Origin: Acidimicrobiales bacterium
GTDB taxonomy: Bacteria > Actinomycetota > Acidimicrobiia > Acidimicrobiales > UBA8190
Length of the DNA stretch: 13,144 nt
Assembly (NCBI GenBank): GCA_030042575.1
Contig: JASHZK010000254.1
Location: 1 to 13,144, forward strand
Direction of reading: 5' to 3'
The notes under the pieces are model-generated. The model was not told the origin of the DNA, did no database searches, and worked only from the letters and a program-made list of their open reading frames with translations. The translations under genes and the position numbers were made by a program. This document shows positions 1 through 6,587 of the stretch, piece by piece; position 1 is the stretch's first letter; each line of letters opens with the position of its first letter.

Positions 1-1
1 G

Positions 2-670
2 CCGGAGCTCGACCTCGACGCCGAGGAGCAGGCGGCGCTCAACCTGGCGGTCGCCGCCGTCCACCTGGGCGATCCTAGTGGTCGTGAAGCGCTGTGGCGC
101 CTGGGTGTACCGGCGCCCACCGGCGCCCGACCGGTCGCCGAGCTTCCCGCACTGCCGGCGCTGCCGGTGCTGTGGGAGGCGCTGCGAGCCCAAGCCGCCG
201 TCCGGTTCTCCTATCGCGGCGCCCCCCGACAGGTGGCTCCGGCCGTGCTGCGTTTTCGCGGAGGCTTCTGGTACCTGGTCGGTTTGGACCTCGACAAGAA
301 GGCCGCTCGCACGTTCCGGGTCGACCGCATGGACGACCTGCCGCGCCTCTCGGCGCCCGGAAGCGCCGAGCTCCCGCCCGACTTCGAGCCCACCACGGCC
401 TTGGCCGACGACCCGTGGACCATCGGCCAGGGCGACCCGGTGGCGGTCGACATCCTGGTGGGCGCCGAGGTGGCCGATCTCGTCGAGCAGCAGGTGCACT
501 CGGCCACCGTCGGGTCGCGTCGGCCCGACGGATCGGTGGTGCTCCGGCTCGAAGTGACCAATGTCGACGCTCTGCGCACGTGGCTGTTCGAGCTGGGCGA
601 GCACGTCGTCGTCCTCGGGCCGCCCGAGGTGCGCAGTGTGATCACCGGTTGGCTCGGGGCCATGGCATGA
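2..670 (+). CDS. pafB: PafB-like WYL-domain transcriptional regulator (5' end outside window)
   Basis: The reading frame is open from the window edge, so the N-terminal helix-turn-helix part is missing and about 222 residues remain. The WYL domain is visible: a strand rich in basic residues (VRFSYRG) is followed by GFWYLVGLD and then TFRVDRMDDL, the usual ligand-binding core. The C-terminal part (DILVGAEVADLV to VVVLGPPEVR) is the WCX extension typical of this family. In mycobacteria PafB pairs with PafC to activate the LexA-independent DNA damage response. The gene overlaps the next WYL gene by ATGA, so the two are translationally coupled and probably form a heterodimer or fused-type pair. 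The family call is secure. The specific PafB assignment rests on the tandem arrangement and is less certain. Confidence 0.85.
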   Translation, partial: PELDLDAEEQAALNLAVAAVHLGDPSGREALWRLGVPAPTGARPVAELPALPALPVLWEALRAQAAVRFSYRGAPRQVAPAVLRFRGGFWYLVGLDLDKKAARTFRVDRMDDLPRLSAPGSAELPPDFEPTTALADDPWTIGQGDPVAVDILVGAEVADLVEQQVHSATVGSRRPDGSVVLRLEVTNVDALRTWLFELGEHVVVLGPPEVRSVITGWLGAMA

Positions 671-1680
671 CACCGACGCGTCTCGACGCCGGCCAACGCC
701 TGCGGCGGCTGCTGGCCGTGCTCACCTGGCTGGCGCGGGCGCAGCGGGCGCCGGTGGCCGAACTGGCCGAGCGCTTCGCCATGACGCCCGAGGAGCTGGT
801 GGCCGACCTGGAGCTGGCCGCCTGTTGTGGACTGCCGCCGTACACCCCCGACCAGCTCATGGAGATCGTGGTCGACGAAGAGGAAGTGGAGGCCAACCTC
901 GGCCCCGAGCTGGCCCGCCCCCGCCGGCTCACCGCTGCCGAGGGTTTCGCCCTGGCCGCCGCCGCCCGCGCCATCTTGGACACGGCGGGTTCCGACACCG
1001 ACGCCGCCCTGGGGCGTGCCCTGGCCAAGCTGGAAGCGGCCTTGGGCACCGGCACCGGCCCCGGTGCCGGCGGCGCCACGAGCGGGCTGCAGGTCGATCT
1101 CGGAGAGGCTCCCCACCTGGTCGAGGTCCGCCGGGCCCTCCAGGCCGGGCGCCAGCTCGTCGTGCACTACTACTCGCTGTCGAGCGACGAGGAGAGCGAG
1201 CGGGTGATCGATCCGGTCGCCCTGGTGGCCGCCGAGGGTCGCTGGTACCTCGACGCCTATTGCCACCGGGCCGAGGACATGCGCCGGTTCCGTCTCGACC
1301 GTCTGGTCTCGGTGGCCGAGACGGGGAAGAACGTGAGCCGCAGGGCGCAGGAGCTGGCGTCGTCCGCCCCATCGGAGCACCGGGAGGCGCCGGTCGCTTT
1401 CGTCCCCGGCCCCGACGCCACCTTGGCCACCGTGCTCGTGGAGCCCGAGGGCATGTGGATGGTGGAAGCGGTGCCAACCCTGGAGGTGCGGGCCCGGGGC
1501 GCCGGGCGCCACGAGGTGAAGCTGGCTGTGGCCAGCCGCGTGTGGTTCGAGCGCCTGCTGCTGCGACTGGGACCACACGCAAAGGTGCTCGGCCCCCCCG
1601 AGCTCGTCGACGCCGGGCACCGGGTGGCGGCTCGGCTCCTCGAGCGGTACACCGCCGCAGGCGCCGAGGTCGCCTCTTGA
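667..1680 (+). CDS. pafC: PafC-like WYL-domain transcriptional regulator
   Basis: This 337-residue protein starts at the ATG that overlaps the stop of the preceding WYL gene (ATGA). Residues about 10-50 form a winged helix-turn-helix-like segment (RLRRLLAVLTWLARAQRAPV, then AELAERFAMTPEELVADL). The WYL domain follows at about 155-220 with GRWYLDAYC (WYL at 193-195) and RRFRLDRLVSV. A WCX-type C-terminal domain runs from about 245 to 330 and ends with a LGPHAKVLGPPELV motif that mirrors the first gene. Known mycobacterial PafBC act together as activators of DNA repair genes, with WYL thought to sense a nucleic-acid ligand. The length fits the family. In many actinomycetes tatA/tatC follow this pair, but here a relaxase gene does. 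Confidence 0.87.
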   Translation: MTPTRLDAGQRLRRLLAVLTWLARAQRAPVAELAERFAMTPEELVADLELAACCGLPPYTPDQLMEIVVDEEEVEANLGPELARPRRLTAAEGFALAAAARAILDTAGSDTDAALGRALAKLEAALGTGTGPGAGGATSGLQVDLGEAPHLVEVRRALQAGRQLVVHYYSLSSDEESERVIDPVALVAAEGRWYLDAYCHRAEDMRRFRLDRLVSVAETGKNVSRRAQELASSAPSEHREAPVAFVPGPDATLATVLVEPEGMWMVEAVPTLEVRARGAGRHEVKLAVASRVWFERLLLRLGPHAKVLGPPELVDAGHRVAARLLERYTAAGAEVAS

Positions 1681-1758
1681 CCCGTCGGCCGACACGGAGC
1701 ACGTTGCCGCCAGGAACTCGGCGAAGTCGGCGACAGGAGCGCTGCGCACCCTGTGGGG

Positions 1759-3162
1759 ATGCTGCTCGTGTCCAAGGTGCGAGCGGGCGGCCATCTCTAC
1801 TATCTGGAGACGGCCGGTACCAAAGAGCACCGGGGGGTCGAGCCGCCCGGTTACTGGCTCGGCACCGGGGTTCGGGCCGCCGGTCTGCACGCCACCGATC
1901 CGGTGGAGGCGGAGGCGTTGGAAGCGATGCTCCAGGGGCGCCATCCGCGATCGGGTGAGCACCTCGGGGCCGACCGGCGGCGGGTCAGCGTGGCCGGGTT
2001 CGATCTCACCTTCTGCGCCCCCAAGTCGGTGAGCCTCATGCAGGCGCTGGGGGAGCCGGAGGTCTCGCGGGCGGTGCGCAGCGGCCACGACCGAGCGGTG
2101 GCGGAGGCCGTGGCCTACGTCGAGGGGCGGGCGCTGGCTGTGCGCCGCGAGGTGCCCGGCGCCGGCCGCGTGCCGGTGCCGGTGCAGGCGGTCCCGGCCG
2201 CCGCCTTCGTGCATCACACGAGTCGAGCCCTCGACCCGCACCTGCACACCCACGTGGTACTGGCCAACGTGGGCCGCGGTCCCGATGGGGCGTGGTCGGC
2301 CCTCGACGGCCGCGGTCTCTACGCCCATCGGGGGGCGGCTGACGCCCTCTACCACGCCCAGCTCCGCCACGAGCTCACCGGCACCCTCGGCGTGGCGTGG
2401 GAGGCGCCGAGCCGAGGGCGGGCCGACGTGATCGGGGTGGGGGAGGAGGTTCGCCGCGTCTTCTCCCGTCGTTCGGCGCAGATCGCCGCCGATCTGGCGG
2501 CCCGTGGCTCGACGCCCGGCGACGGCCGGCTGCCCTCGGGGCGGGCCACCGCCCTGGCCGCCCTCGTCACCCGCTCGCCCAAGGACCTGTCGGTGACGGT
2601 GGAGCAGTTGCGTCCCGAGTGGCGCCATCGGGCCAAGGAGGCCGGTCTGGGGCCCAGGCGGCTCGAGGCGGTGCTGGACCGCGTCCCGCCGCCGAACCGC
2701 GCCCTGCCCCGGGACGACGATGCGCTTTCACCACTCGGCGTGGCCGCGGGCACCGCCGTCGACCGGCGCCTGGCCGCCGCCGTGGCCGAGGCCCTGGAGG
2801 TGGCGGGTGCGCCGGGATCGGCCCGCACCTTCGCCCGGCGGCACGTGGTGCGGGCGTGGGCCTCCACCCGCGAGCGCGGGGAGCCGGCACGCGCCGTGGA
2901 GGAGCAGGTCGACCGGTTCCTGTCCTCGGCCGGCGTCGTCCGCTCCGCTGCGGGCCCCGGCTCCGACAGGGCTGGTCCCGGGGTGGCCGAGCCCCGCCAC
3001 CTGCTGGCCGACCTCTTCGTCGAGCGCGACACCCGGCGCCGCCGTGACGAGCGGGCGGAGCGCCGGGTGCTCGAGGAGGTCCTGGTCCGGCGGGGCATGT
3101 CGCTGGCCGACGACGGGGGACCGTCTTCGGGACGCCAGCGGGCCATGGGCCTCGACCGCTAG
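1759..3162 (+). CDS. Orphan MobF/TrwC-type relaxase domain protein
   Basis: The N-terminus reads MLLVSKVRAGGHLYYLE, like the start of TraI/TrwC relaxases. This is why I chose the ATG over the GTG 6 nt upstream (1753). Residues Y14/Y15 are the candidate strand-transfer tyrosines. The GFDLTFCAPKSVSLM motif follows at about 80-94. The metal-binding histidine triad is intact in FVHHTSRALDPHLHTHVV (H152, H163, H165). The relaxase fold ends near residue 300. About 165 residues of charged helical sequence follow, resembling the stretch that precedes the helicase in full-length MobF proteins, but there is no Walker A motif and the gene stops. Full-length MobF relaxases usually exceed 900 residues. 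No type IV secretion, coupling protein or mobile-element gene is visible. It could be a truncated remnant or a domesticated single-strand nickase; intact active-site residues favour a functional protein. Confidence 0.85.
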   Translation: MLLVSKVRAGGHLYYLETAGTKEHRGVEPPGYWLGTGVRAAGLHATDPVEAEALEAMLQGRHPRSGEHLGADRRRVSVAGFDLTFCAPKSVSLMQALGEPEVSRAVRSGHDRAVAEAVAYVEGRALAVRREVPGAGRVPVPVQAVPAAAFVHHTSRALDPHLHTHVVLANVGRGPDGAWSALDGRGLYAHRGAADALYHAQLRHELTGTLGVAWEAPSRGRADVIGVGEEVRRVFSRRSAQIAADLAARGSTPGDGRLPSGRATALAALVTRSPKDLSVTVEQLRPEWRHRAKEAGLGPRRLEAVLDRVPPPNRALPRDDDALSPLGVAAGTAVDRRLAAAVAEALEVAGAPGSARTFARRHVVRAWASTRERGEPARAVEEQVDRFLSSAGVVRSAAGPGSDRAGPGVAEPRHLLADLFVERDTRRRRDERAERRVLEEVLVRRGMSLADDGGPSSGRQRAMGLDR

Positions 3163-3208
3163 GCGCAGCGGCAACGACGAGAGACGCCCACGTGGCGGTG
3201 ACGGAGGT

Positions 3209-3694
3209 TCAGGACCGGGGCGGTAAGAGGGGCCCGGCGTCCCCGTAGCCCTGGCGGACCCCCTGACCGGCCCGGCGGCTGAGCTGCTCGGGCTCGTACA
3301 GCATCCAGTAGGCGTTGCGGGCGTGCTTACGGGCTCGGTCCACACAGACGGCGGCCAGCCGCTCGGGGTCTTGCTCCTCGTTCTCGTGGACGAAGACCTC
3401 CAGGATGTGGGTATTGGTGAGCAGCTGGGCCAGCATGATCCCCTGCGACGCCTCGTGGGCGCAGACCTGATCGATGGCGGCTCGGCCGGGCATGCCCAGG
3501 GCGATCACGATGTCGCACCCGTCCTCTTCGATCAGCTTCTTGCACTCCACGCCCAGGTCCTTGAAGCCCGGCACGGTGCGGTGGACCACCTCGAAGCGCT
3601 GGCCGTGGCCCGGCAGCTGCTTCAGCTCGTCGACGGCTTCGGCTCCCATGTCGTGGCGAGCGAACATCGTGTCGACGACGCCGATGCGGTCCAT
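3209..3694 (-). CDS. ribC: Riboflavin synthase, archaeal type (RibC/TIGR01506-like)
   Basis: This 161-residue protein matches the archaeal riboflavin synthase family along its whole length: IGVVDTMFARHDMG at the N-terminus, TVPGFKDLGVECKKL, GCDIVIALGMPG, CAHEASQGIMLAQLLTNTHI, LEVFVHENEEQD, and the C-terminal GQGVRQGYGDAGP. This family is related to lumazine synthase and forms pentamers. It dismutates two 6,7-dimethyl-8-ribityllumazine molecules to riboflavin and a pyrimidinedione. It is not homologous to the trimeric RibE used by most bacteria. The ATG start at 3694 gives the family's N-terminus, and a GGGAGA motif lies about 11-12 nt upstream. The gene is the last of three on this strand, 95 bp after bsaP, and is convergent with the relaxase gene. 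The family call is strong. No other rib genes are in the window, so whether it is the only riboflavin synthase of the cell cannot be seen. Confidence 0.9.
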   Translation of the reverse strand: MDRIGVVDTMFARHDMGAEAVDELKQLPGHGQRFEVVHRTVPGFKDLGVECKKLIEEDGCDIVIALGMPGRAAIDQVCAHEASQGIMLAQLLTNTHILEVFVHENEEQDPERLAAVCVDRARKHARNAYWMLYEPEQLSRRAGQGVRQGYGDAGPLLPPRS

Positions 3695-3704
3695 GGTCCC
3701 CGAT

Positions 3705-3742
3705 TCTCCCACGCCGATGGTCGTCTCCCACCCCGATGGTCG
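3705..3742 (-). repeat. Two 19-bp tandem repeats in the riboflavin synthase leader
   Basis: TCTCCCACGCCGATGGTCG (3705-3723, + strand) is followed immediately by TCTCCCACCCCGATGGTCG (3724-3742), with one mismatch. Read on the coding strand, each copy ends in GTGGGAGA, so the ribosome-binding-like GGGAG is duplicated, and the proximal copy sits 11-12 nt before the ATG. The repeat lies in the 95-bp gap between bsaP and the riboflavin synthase gene. It may be a replication-slippage product or a duplicated translation signal. Confidence 0.8.
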
Positions 3743-3789
3743 CCGGTCGCCTGGCCCGCCACCGCGTCGGTCGCCGCCCGGCCGCGCAC

Positions 3790-4014
3790 CTACGACAGAG
3801 GCGGCGAGCGACCTTCGACGGGCAGGAGACCATGCCCTTGGCAGCGGGCCCGGAAGCCGGCCGGGGTCACCTGTACGGCCAGCCTCCTCCCGCACGACGG
3901 ACAGTACCGGGGCGGGTCGAGCTCCCGGCGGCAGCCGGGGCACTCCGGGCTGGGGCGCCCGCAGCCGCAACAGAACGACGACGAGGCCGCCCGGCTCGTT
4001 GCCCGACCGGTCAC
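3790..4014 (-). CDS. bsaP: Biotin synthase auxiliary protein BsaP
   Basis: This small, cysteine-rich protein of 74 residues lies directly downstream of bioB. Its core, PPRYCPSCGRRLAVQVTP followed by GFRARCQGHG, matches the small protein encoded after bioB in mycobacteria (Rv1590), which was shown to be required for biotin synthase activity. Cysteines are at 15, 16, 18, 25, 28, 38, 41 and 58, and H61 completes the CxxHG motif, so a metal or Fe-S cluster is likely. The N-terminal CCGCG...CPGC knuckle adds a second possible metal site. The GTG start at 4014 is preceded by GGAG with a 5-nt spacer. The nearest upstream GTG is in another frame and hits a stop quickly. The expected role is support of sulfur insertion into dethiobiotin by BioB. 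I am confident of the family from motif and position. Confidence 0.87.
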   Translation of the reverse strand: MTGRATSRAASSSFCCGCGRPSPECPGCRRELDPPRYCPSCGRRLAVQVTPAGFRARCQGHGLLPVEGRSPPLS

Positions 4015-4029
4015 CGCCGCTCCGTCACT

Positions 4030-4095
4030 GCCGGGCGCGTTCTCTGGGGGCGCTCGCCGCCGGGCGCGTCCTCCGGGGTGCTCGCCGCCGGGCGC
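4030..4095 (-). repeat. Imperfect ~28-29 bp tandem repeat between bioB and bsaP
   Basis: On the + strand GCCGGGCGCGT starts near 4030 and again at 4059, and GCCGGGCGC starts again at 4087. GCTCGCCGCCGGGCGC is present exactly at 4052-4067 and 4080-4095. This gives about 2.3 copies of a 28-29 bp unit filling most of the 81-bp gap between the bioB stop and the bsaP start. The coding-strand copies contain GGAGGAC or AGAGAAC. No function is evident. Confidence 0.7.
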
Positions 4096-5145
4096 TCACG
4101 GCGCGCCCGACAGCGCCCCCAGCGGCATGCGCAGGTCGGCCAGCATGCGCAGGTCCTCTTCGGGGGACCGTCCCAAGGTGGTGAGGTAGTTGCCCACGAT
4201 CAGAGCGTTGATCCCCGCCGTCATGCCCATGGCCTGCAGGTCGCCCAGGGTCACTTCCCGACCCCCGGCGTAGCGCAGGATGACCCCGGGCAGGGCCAGG
4301 CGGAACAGGGCGATCCAGCGGATGGCCTCCCAGGCGGCCAGTCGGGACCTCCCGCCCAACGGCGTGCCGGGGCGGGGGTTCAAGAAGTTGACCGGCACTT
4401 CGGTGGGATCGAGGTCGCGCAGCTGCAGGAGCAGCTCGATGCGCTGGGCGTCGCTCTCGCCCATGCCCAAGAGCGCTCCGCAGCACAGCTCCATGCCCGC
4501 GGCCCGCACCAGCGCACAGGTCTCGGCCCGCTCCTCCCAGCTGTGGCTGGTGCACACCTGGGCGAAGAAGGACCGGGCCGTCTCCAGATTGTGGTTGTAA
4601 CGGTGGACCCCTCCCCGGGCCAGGCGCCGCGCCTGCTGGGCGCTGAGGATGCCGGCGGACACGGCCACATTGAGCCCTGTGCGCCGGTGCACCAGGGGCA
4701 CGATCTCGAGGATGCGCTGCATGGTCCGCTCGTCGGGGCCGCGTACGGCCAGCACGATGCAGAACTCGGTGGCGCCGGTGGCCGCCGTTTCGGCCGCGGC
4801 GGCCAAGACCTCGTCGGCGTCGAGAAAGGGAGCGGCCTTGACCGGCGTGTCGAAGCGCGACGACTGGGCGCAGAAGTGGCAGTCCTCGGGACACCCTCCC
4901 GTCTTCGCCGACAAGATGCCCTCCACCTCCACCGTGGGCCCGCACCAGGCCAAGCGCACACGATGGGCCAAGGCAGCCAGCTCCACCACCGACTCCTCGG
5001 GCACCATGGCCAGGGCGGCCAACTCGTCGGCGCCGAGCACACGCCGCTCCTCGAGCAGCGCCGTCGCCGCCCGGTCCAAGGCGGCGGCGCTGGCGCGTCG
5101 ACCCAGTGGATCGGGCAGCACCACCGGGCACGGGGGGCTGGGCAT
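4096..5145 (-). CDS. bioB: Biotin synthase (radical SAM)
   Basis: BioB inserts sulfur into dethiobiotin to make biotin, using a radical-SAM [4Fe-4S] cluster and an auxiliary cluster as sulfur source. The 349-residue product has the radical-SAM motif [12 protein letters not shown] (C85, C89, C92), [25 protein letters not shown] and [10 protein letters not shown]. By analogy with E. coli BioB, C129 (TEFCIV) and C221 (MELCCG) match auxiliary-cluster ligands C97 and C188, and R291 matches R260. The residue expected to match C128 is V162 (NVAVSAGIL), so one cysteine seems to be missing; an extra cysteine lies at 198 (FFAQVCTS). The ATG at 5145 lacks a clear Shine-Dalgarno; GTG at 5157 is an alternative. 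It leads the bioB-bsaP-ribC block and faces an acyl-CoA dehydrogenase gene. Its about 60-residue N-terminus before the barrel is typical of actinobacterial BioB. Confidence 0.95.
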   Translation of the reverse strand: MPSPPCPVVLPDPLGRRASAAALDRAATALLEERRVLGADELAALAMVPEESVVELAALAHRVRLAWCGPTVEVEGILSAKTGGCPEDCHFCAQSSRFDTPVKAAPFLDADEVLAAAAETAATGATEFCIVLAVRGPDERTMQRILEIVPLVHRRTGLNVAVSAGILSAQQARRLARGGVHRYNHNLETARSFFAQVCTSHSWEERAETCALVRAAGMELCCGALLGMGESDAQRIELLLQLRDLDPTEVPVNFLNPRPGTPLGGRSRLAAWEAIRWIALFRLALPGVILRYAGGREVTLGDLQAMGMTAGINALIVGNYLTTLGRSPEEDLRMLADLRMPLGALSGAP

Positions 5146-5183
5146 GCGCAGCGTCACGGTGCTACGCGTGGAGGGGAGTGCTC

Positions 5184-5204
5184 TGTCGGCCGACATCGCC
5201 GACA
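5184..5204. promoter_or_regulatory. Candidate operator: inverted repeat in the bioB / acyl-CoA dehydrogenase divergent gap
   Basis: TGTCGGC-N7-GCCGACA is a perfect 7-bp-arm inverted repeat, and GTCGGCCGAC at 5185-5194 is itself a perfect palindrome overlapping the left arm. It lies in the 91-bp gap between two divergent starts, where a dimeric repressor could control both genes. The size suits a TetR-like or similar factor. No regulator gene is nearby, and short GC-rich palindromes arise by chance in this composition. Confidence 0.3.
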
Positions 5205-5236
5205 CGGTAGTGGCGGTGGTCGCCGAGGAGGGAATC

Positions 5237-6535
5237 GTGGCCTGGGACTTCGAGACCGAACCGGAGTACGCCGTCAAGCTGGCGTGGGCTCGTCAGTTCG
5301 TGGACGAGGAGATTCTGCCCTTGGAGGTCCTCGAACTACCCGAGAATGAGCTGTGGCGGGCCATGGCCCCCCTGCAGCAGGAGGTGAGGCGCCAGGGACT
5401 GTGGGCCGCCCATCTGCCACCGGAGCTGGGGGGCATGGGCTTCGGCCAGGTGCGCCTGGGCCTGCTCCACGAGATCCTCGGCCGTTGCTACCTGGCCCCG
5501 GTGGTCTTCGGCAACAACGCCCCTGATTCCGGCAACGCCGAGTTGCTGGCGGTGGGCATCGAGCAGTCGGGTCGGGAGGACCAGCGCCAGAAGTGGCTCG
5601 AGCCGCTCTTGGCCGGCGACCGGCGCAGCGCCTTCTCCATGACCGAGCCGGGGGCCGGGGCCGACCCCACCCTCATCGTGACCTCGGCCGTCCGAGACGG
5701 CGACGAGTGGGTGATCAACGGCCACAAGTGGTTCACCTCCAACGGATCGGTGGCCGACTTCCTCATCGTCATGTGCGTGACCAACCCCGACGTCCATCGT
5801 TACGCCGGCTGCTCGATGATCGTGGTGCCGGCCGCCACTCCCGGCGTCGAGATCGTGCGGGACGTCCCCACCATGGAGCATCCGTTCCCGCACTTCGGAC
5901 GTCTGGGCGGGCACTCCGAGGTGATCTACCGCGACGTCCGGGTGCCCGTCGAGAACCTGGTGGGCAACGAGGGCGATGGTTTCCGACTGGCCCAGATGCG
6001 ACTGGGGCCGGGCCGCATCCACCACTGCATGCGTTGGCTGGGACAGTCGCAGCGGGCCTTCGCCATGCTCTGCGAGCGGGCCGTGTCGCGCCATGTCCAC
6101 GGGTCGGTGCTGGCCGACAAGCAGTTCGTCCAAGGATGGGTCGCCGACTCCATGGCCGAGATGGCCGCCGCCCGGCTCATGACGCTGCAGGCCGCGTGGA
6201 AGATGGATCGGGAGGGGGCGCCGGCCGCCCGGGTCGAGATCGCCATGATCAAGTACTACGGGGCGCAAGTCCTCTACAACGTGATCGACCGTGCCATCCA
6301 GGCCCACGGATCGCTGGGATTCTCCACCGACATGCCCCTCGAGCACATGTACCGCGCCGCTCGGGCGGCACGCATCTACGACGGTCCCGACGAGGTGCAC
6401 AAGGTCACCGTGGCCCGCCATGTCCTGAAGCGCTACCAGCCGGTGGAGGTGCCCTCCGAGCACGTGCCCACCCGCCGGCGAGCTGCCGCCCGGAAATTCG
6501 CCGACCTGTTGGCCGAGGTCAGTGCCAACGACTGA
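5237..6535 (+). CDS. Acyl-CoA dehydrogenase family protein (ACAD10/11-like)
   Basis: This 432-residue flavoprotein oxidises an acyl-CoA thioester to the enoyl-CoA and passes electrons to ETF. The N-terminal helical domain includes [11 protein letters not shown] (about 60-70). The FAD/substrate motif [13 protein letters not shown] is at 133-145, the beta-domain [11 protein letters not shown] at 160-170, and the C-terminal helical domain carries [19 protein letters not shown] and [12 protein letters not shown]. Where medium-chain dehydrogenases have the catalytic Glu (YEGT), this protein has YDGPDEVH. That matches the ACAD10/11-like branch, which typically reads DGPDEVH. The GTG start at 5237 is well supported by GAGGAGGGA ending 3 nt before it. 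The gene is divergent from bioB and convergent with the P450 gene, 52 bp away. Its substrate cannot be read from sequence. Confidence 0.92.
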   Translation: MAWDFETEPEYAVKLAWARQFVDEEILPLEVLELPENELWRAMAPLQQEVRRQGLWAAHLPPELGGMGFGQVRLGLLHEILGRCYLAPVVFGNNAPDSGNAELLAVGIEQSGREDQRQKWLEPLLAGDRRSAFSMTEPGAGADPTLIVTSAVRDGDEWVINGHKWFTSNGSVADFLIVMCVTNPDVHRYAGCSMIVVPAATPGVEIVRDVPTMEHPFPHFGRLGGHSEVIYRDVRVPVENLVGNEGDGFRLAQMRLGPGRIHHCMRWLGQSQRAFAMLCERAVSRHVHGSVLADKQFVQGWVADSMAEMAAARLMTLQAAWKMDREGAPAARVEIAMIKYYGAQVLYNVIDRAIQAHGSLGFSTDMPLEHMYRAARAARIYDGPDEVHKVTVARHVLKRYQPVEVPSEHVPTRRRAAARKFADLLAEVSAND

Positions 6536-6587
6536 GGAGCGAACCGCCGACCCTCGGCCCATGGCCCGGCCCGGGCCGCGGCGACGC

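Noticed and set aside
94..666. N-terminal extension of the PafC frame upstream of its ATG
   Set aside because: It overlaps the PafB coding sequence in another frame and reads as Arg/Pro/Gly-rich noise. The ATGA overlap gives a natural start.
1681..1758. A tatA gene expected after pafBC
   Set aside because: The 78-bp gap is too short and has no Tat-like hydrophobic segment. The next gene is the relaxase.
211..2628. An 805-codon open frame on the minus strand opposite the WYL pair and relaxase
   Set aside because: It is a GC-rich antisense shadow with low-complexity Arg/Gly/His composition and no domain, lying opposite well-supported genes.
3736..5349. A long plus-strand frame opposite bsaP and bioB
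   Set aside because: It is antisense to a clear BioB and has no recognisable domain.
6567..6578. CGGCCCGGGCCG palindrome between the convergent acyl-CoA dehydrogenase and P450 genes as a terminator
   Set aside because: It has no loop and no T-run, and such palindromes are common by chance at this GC content.
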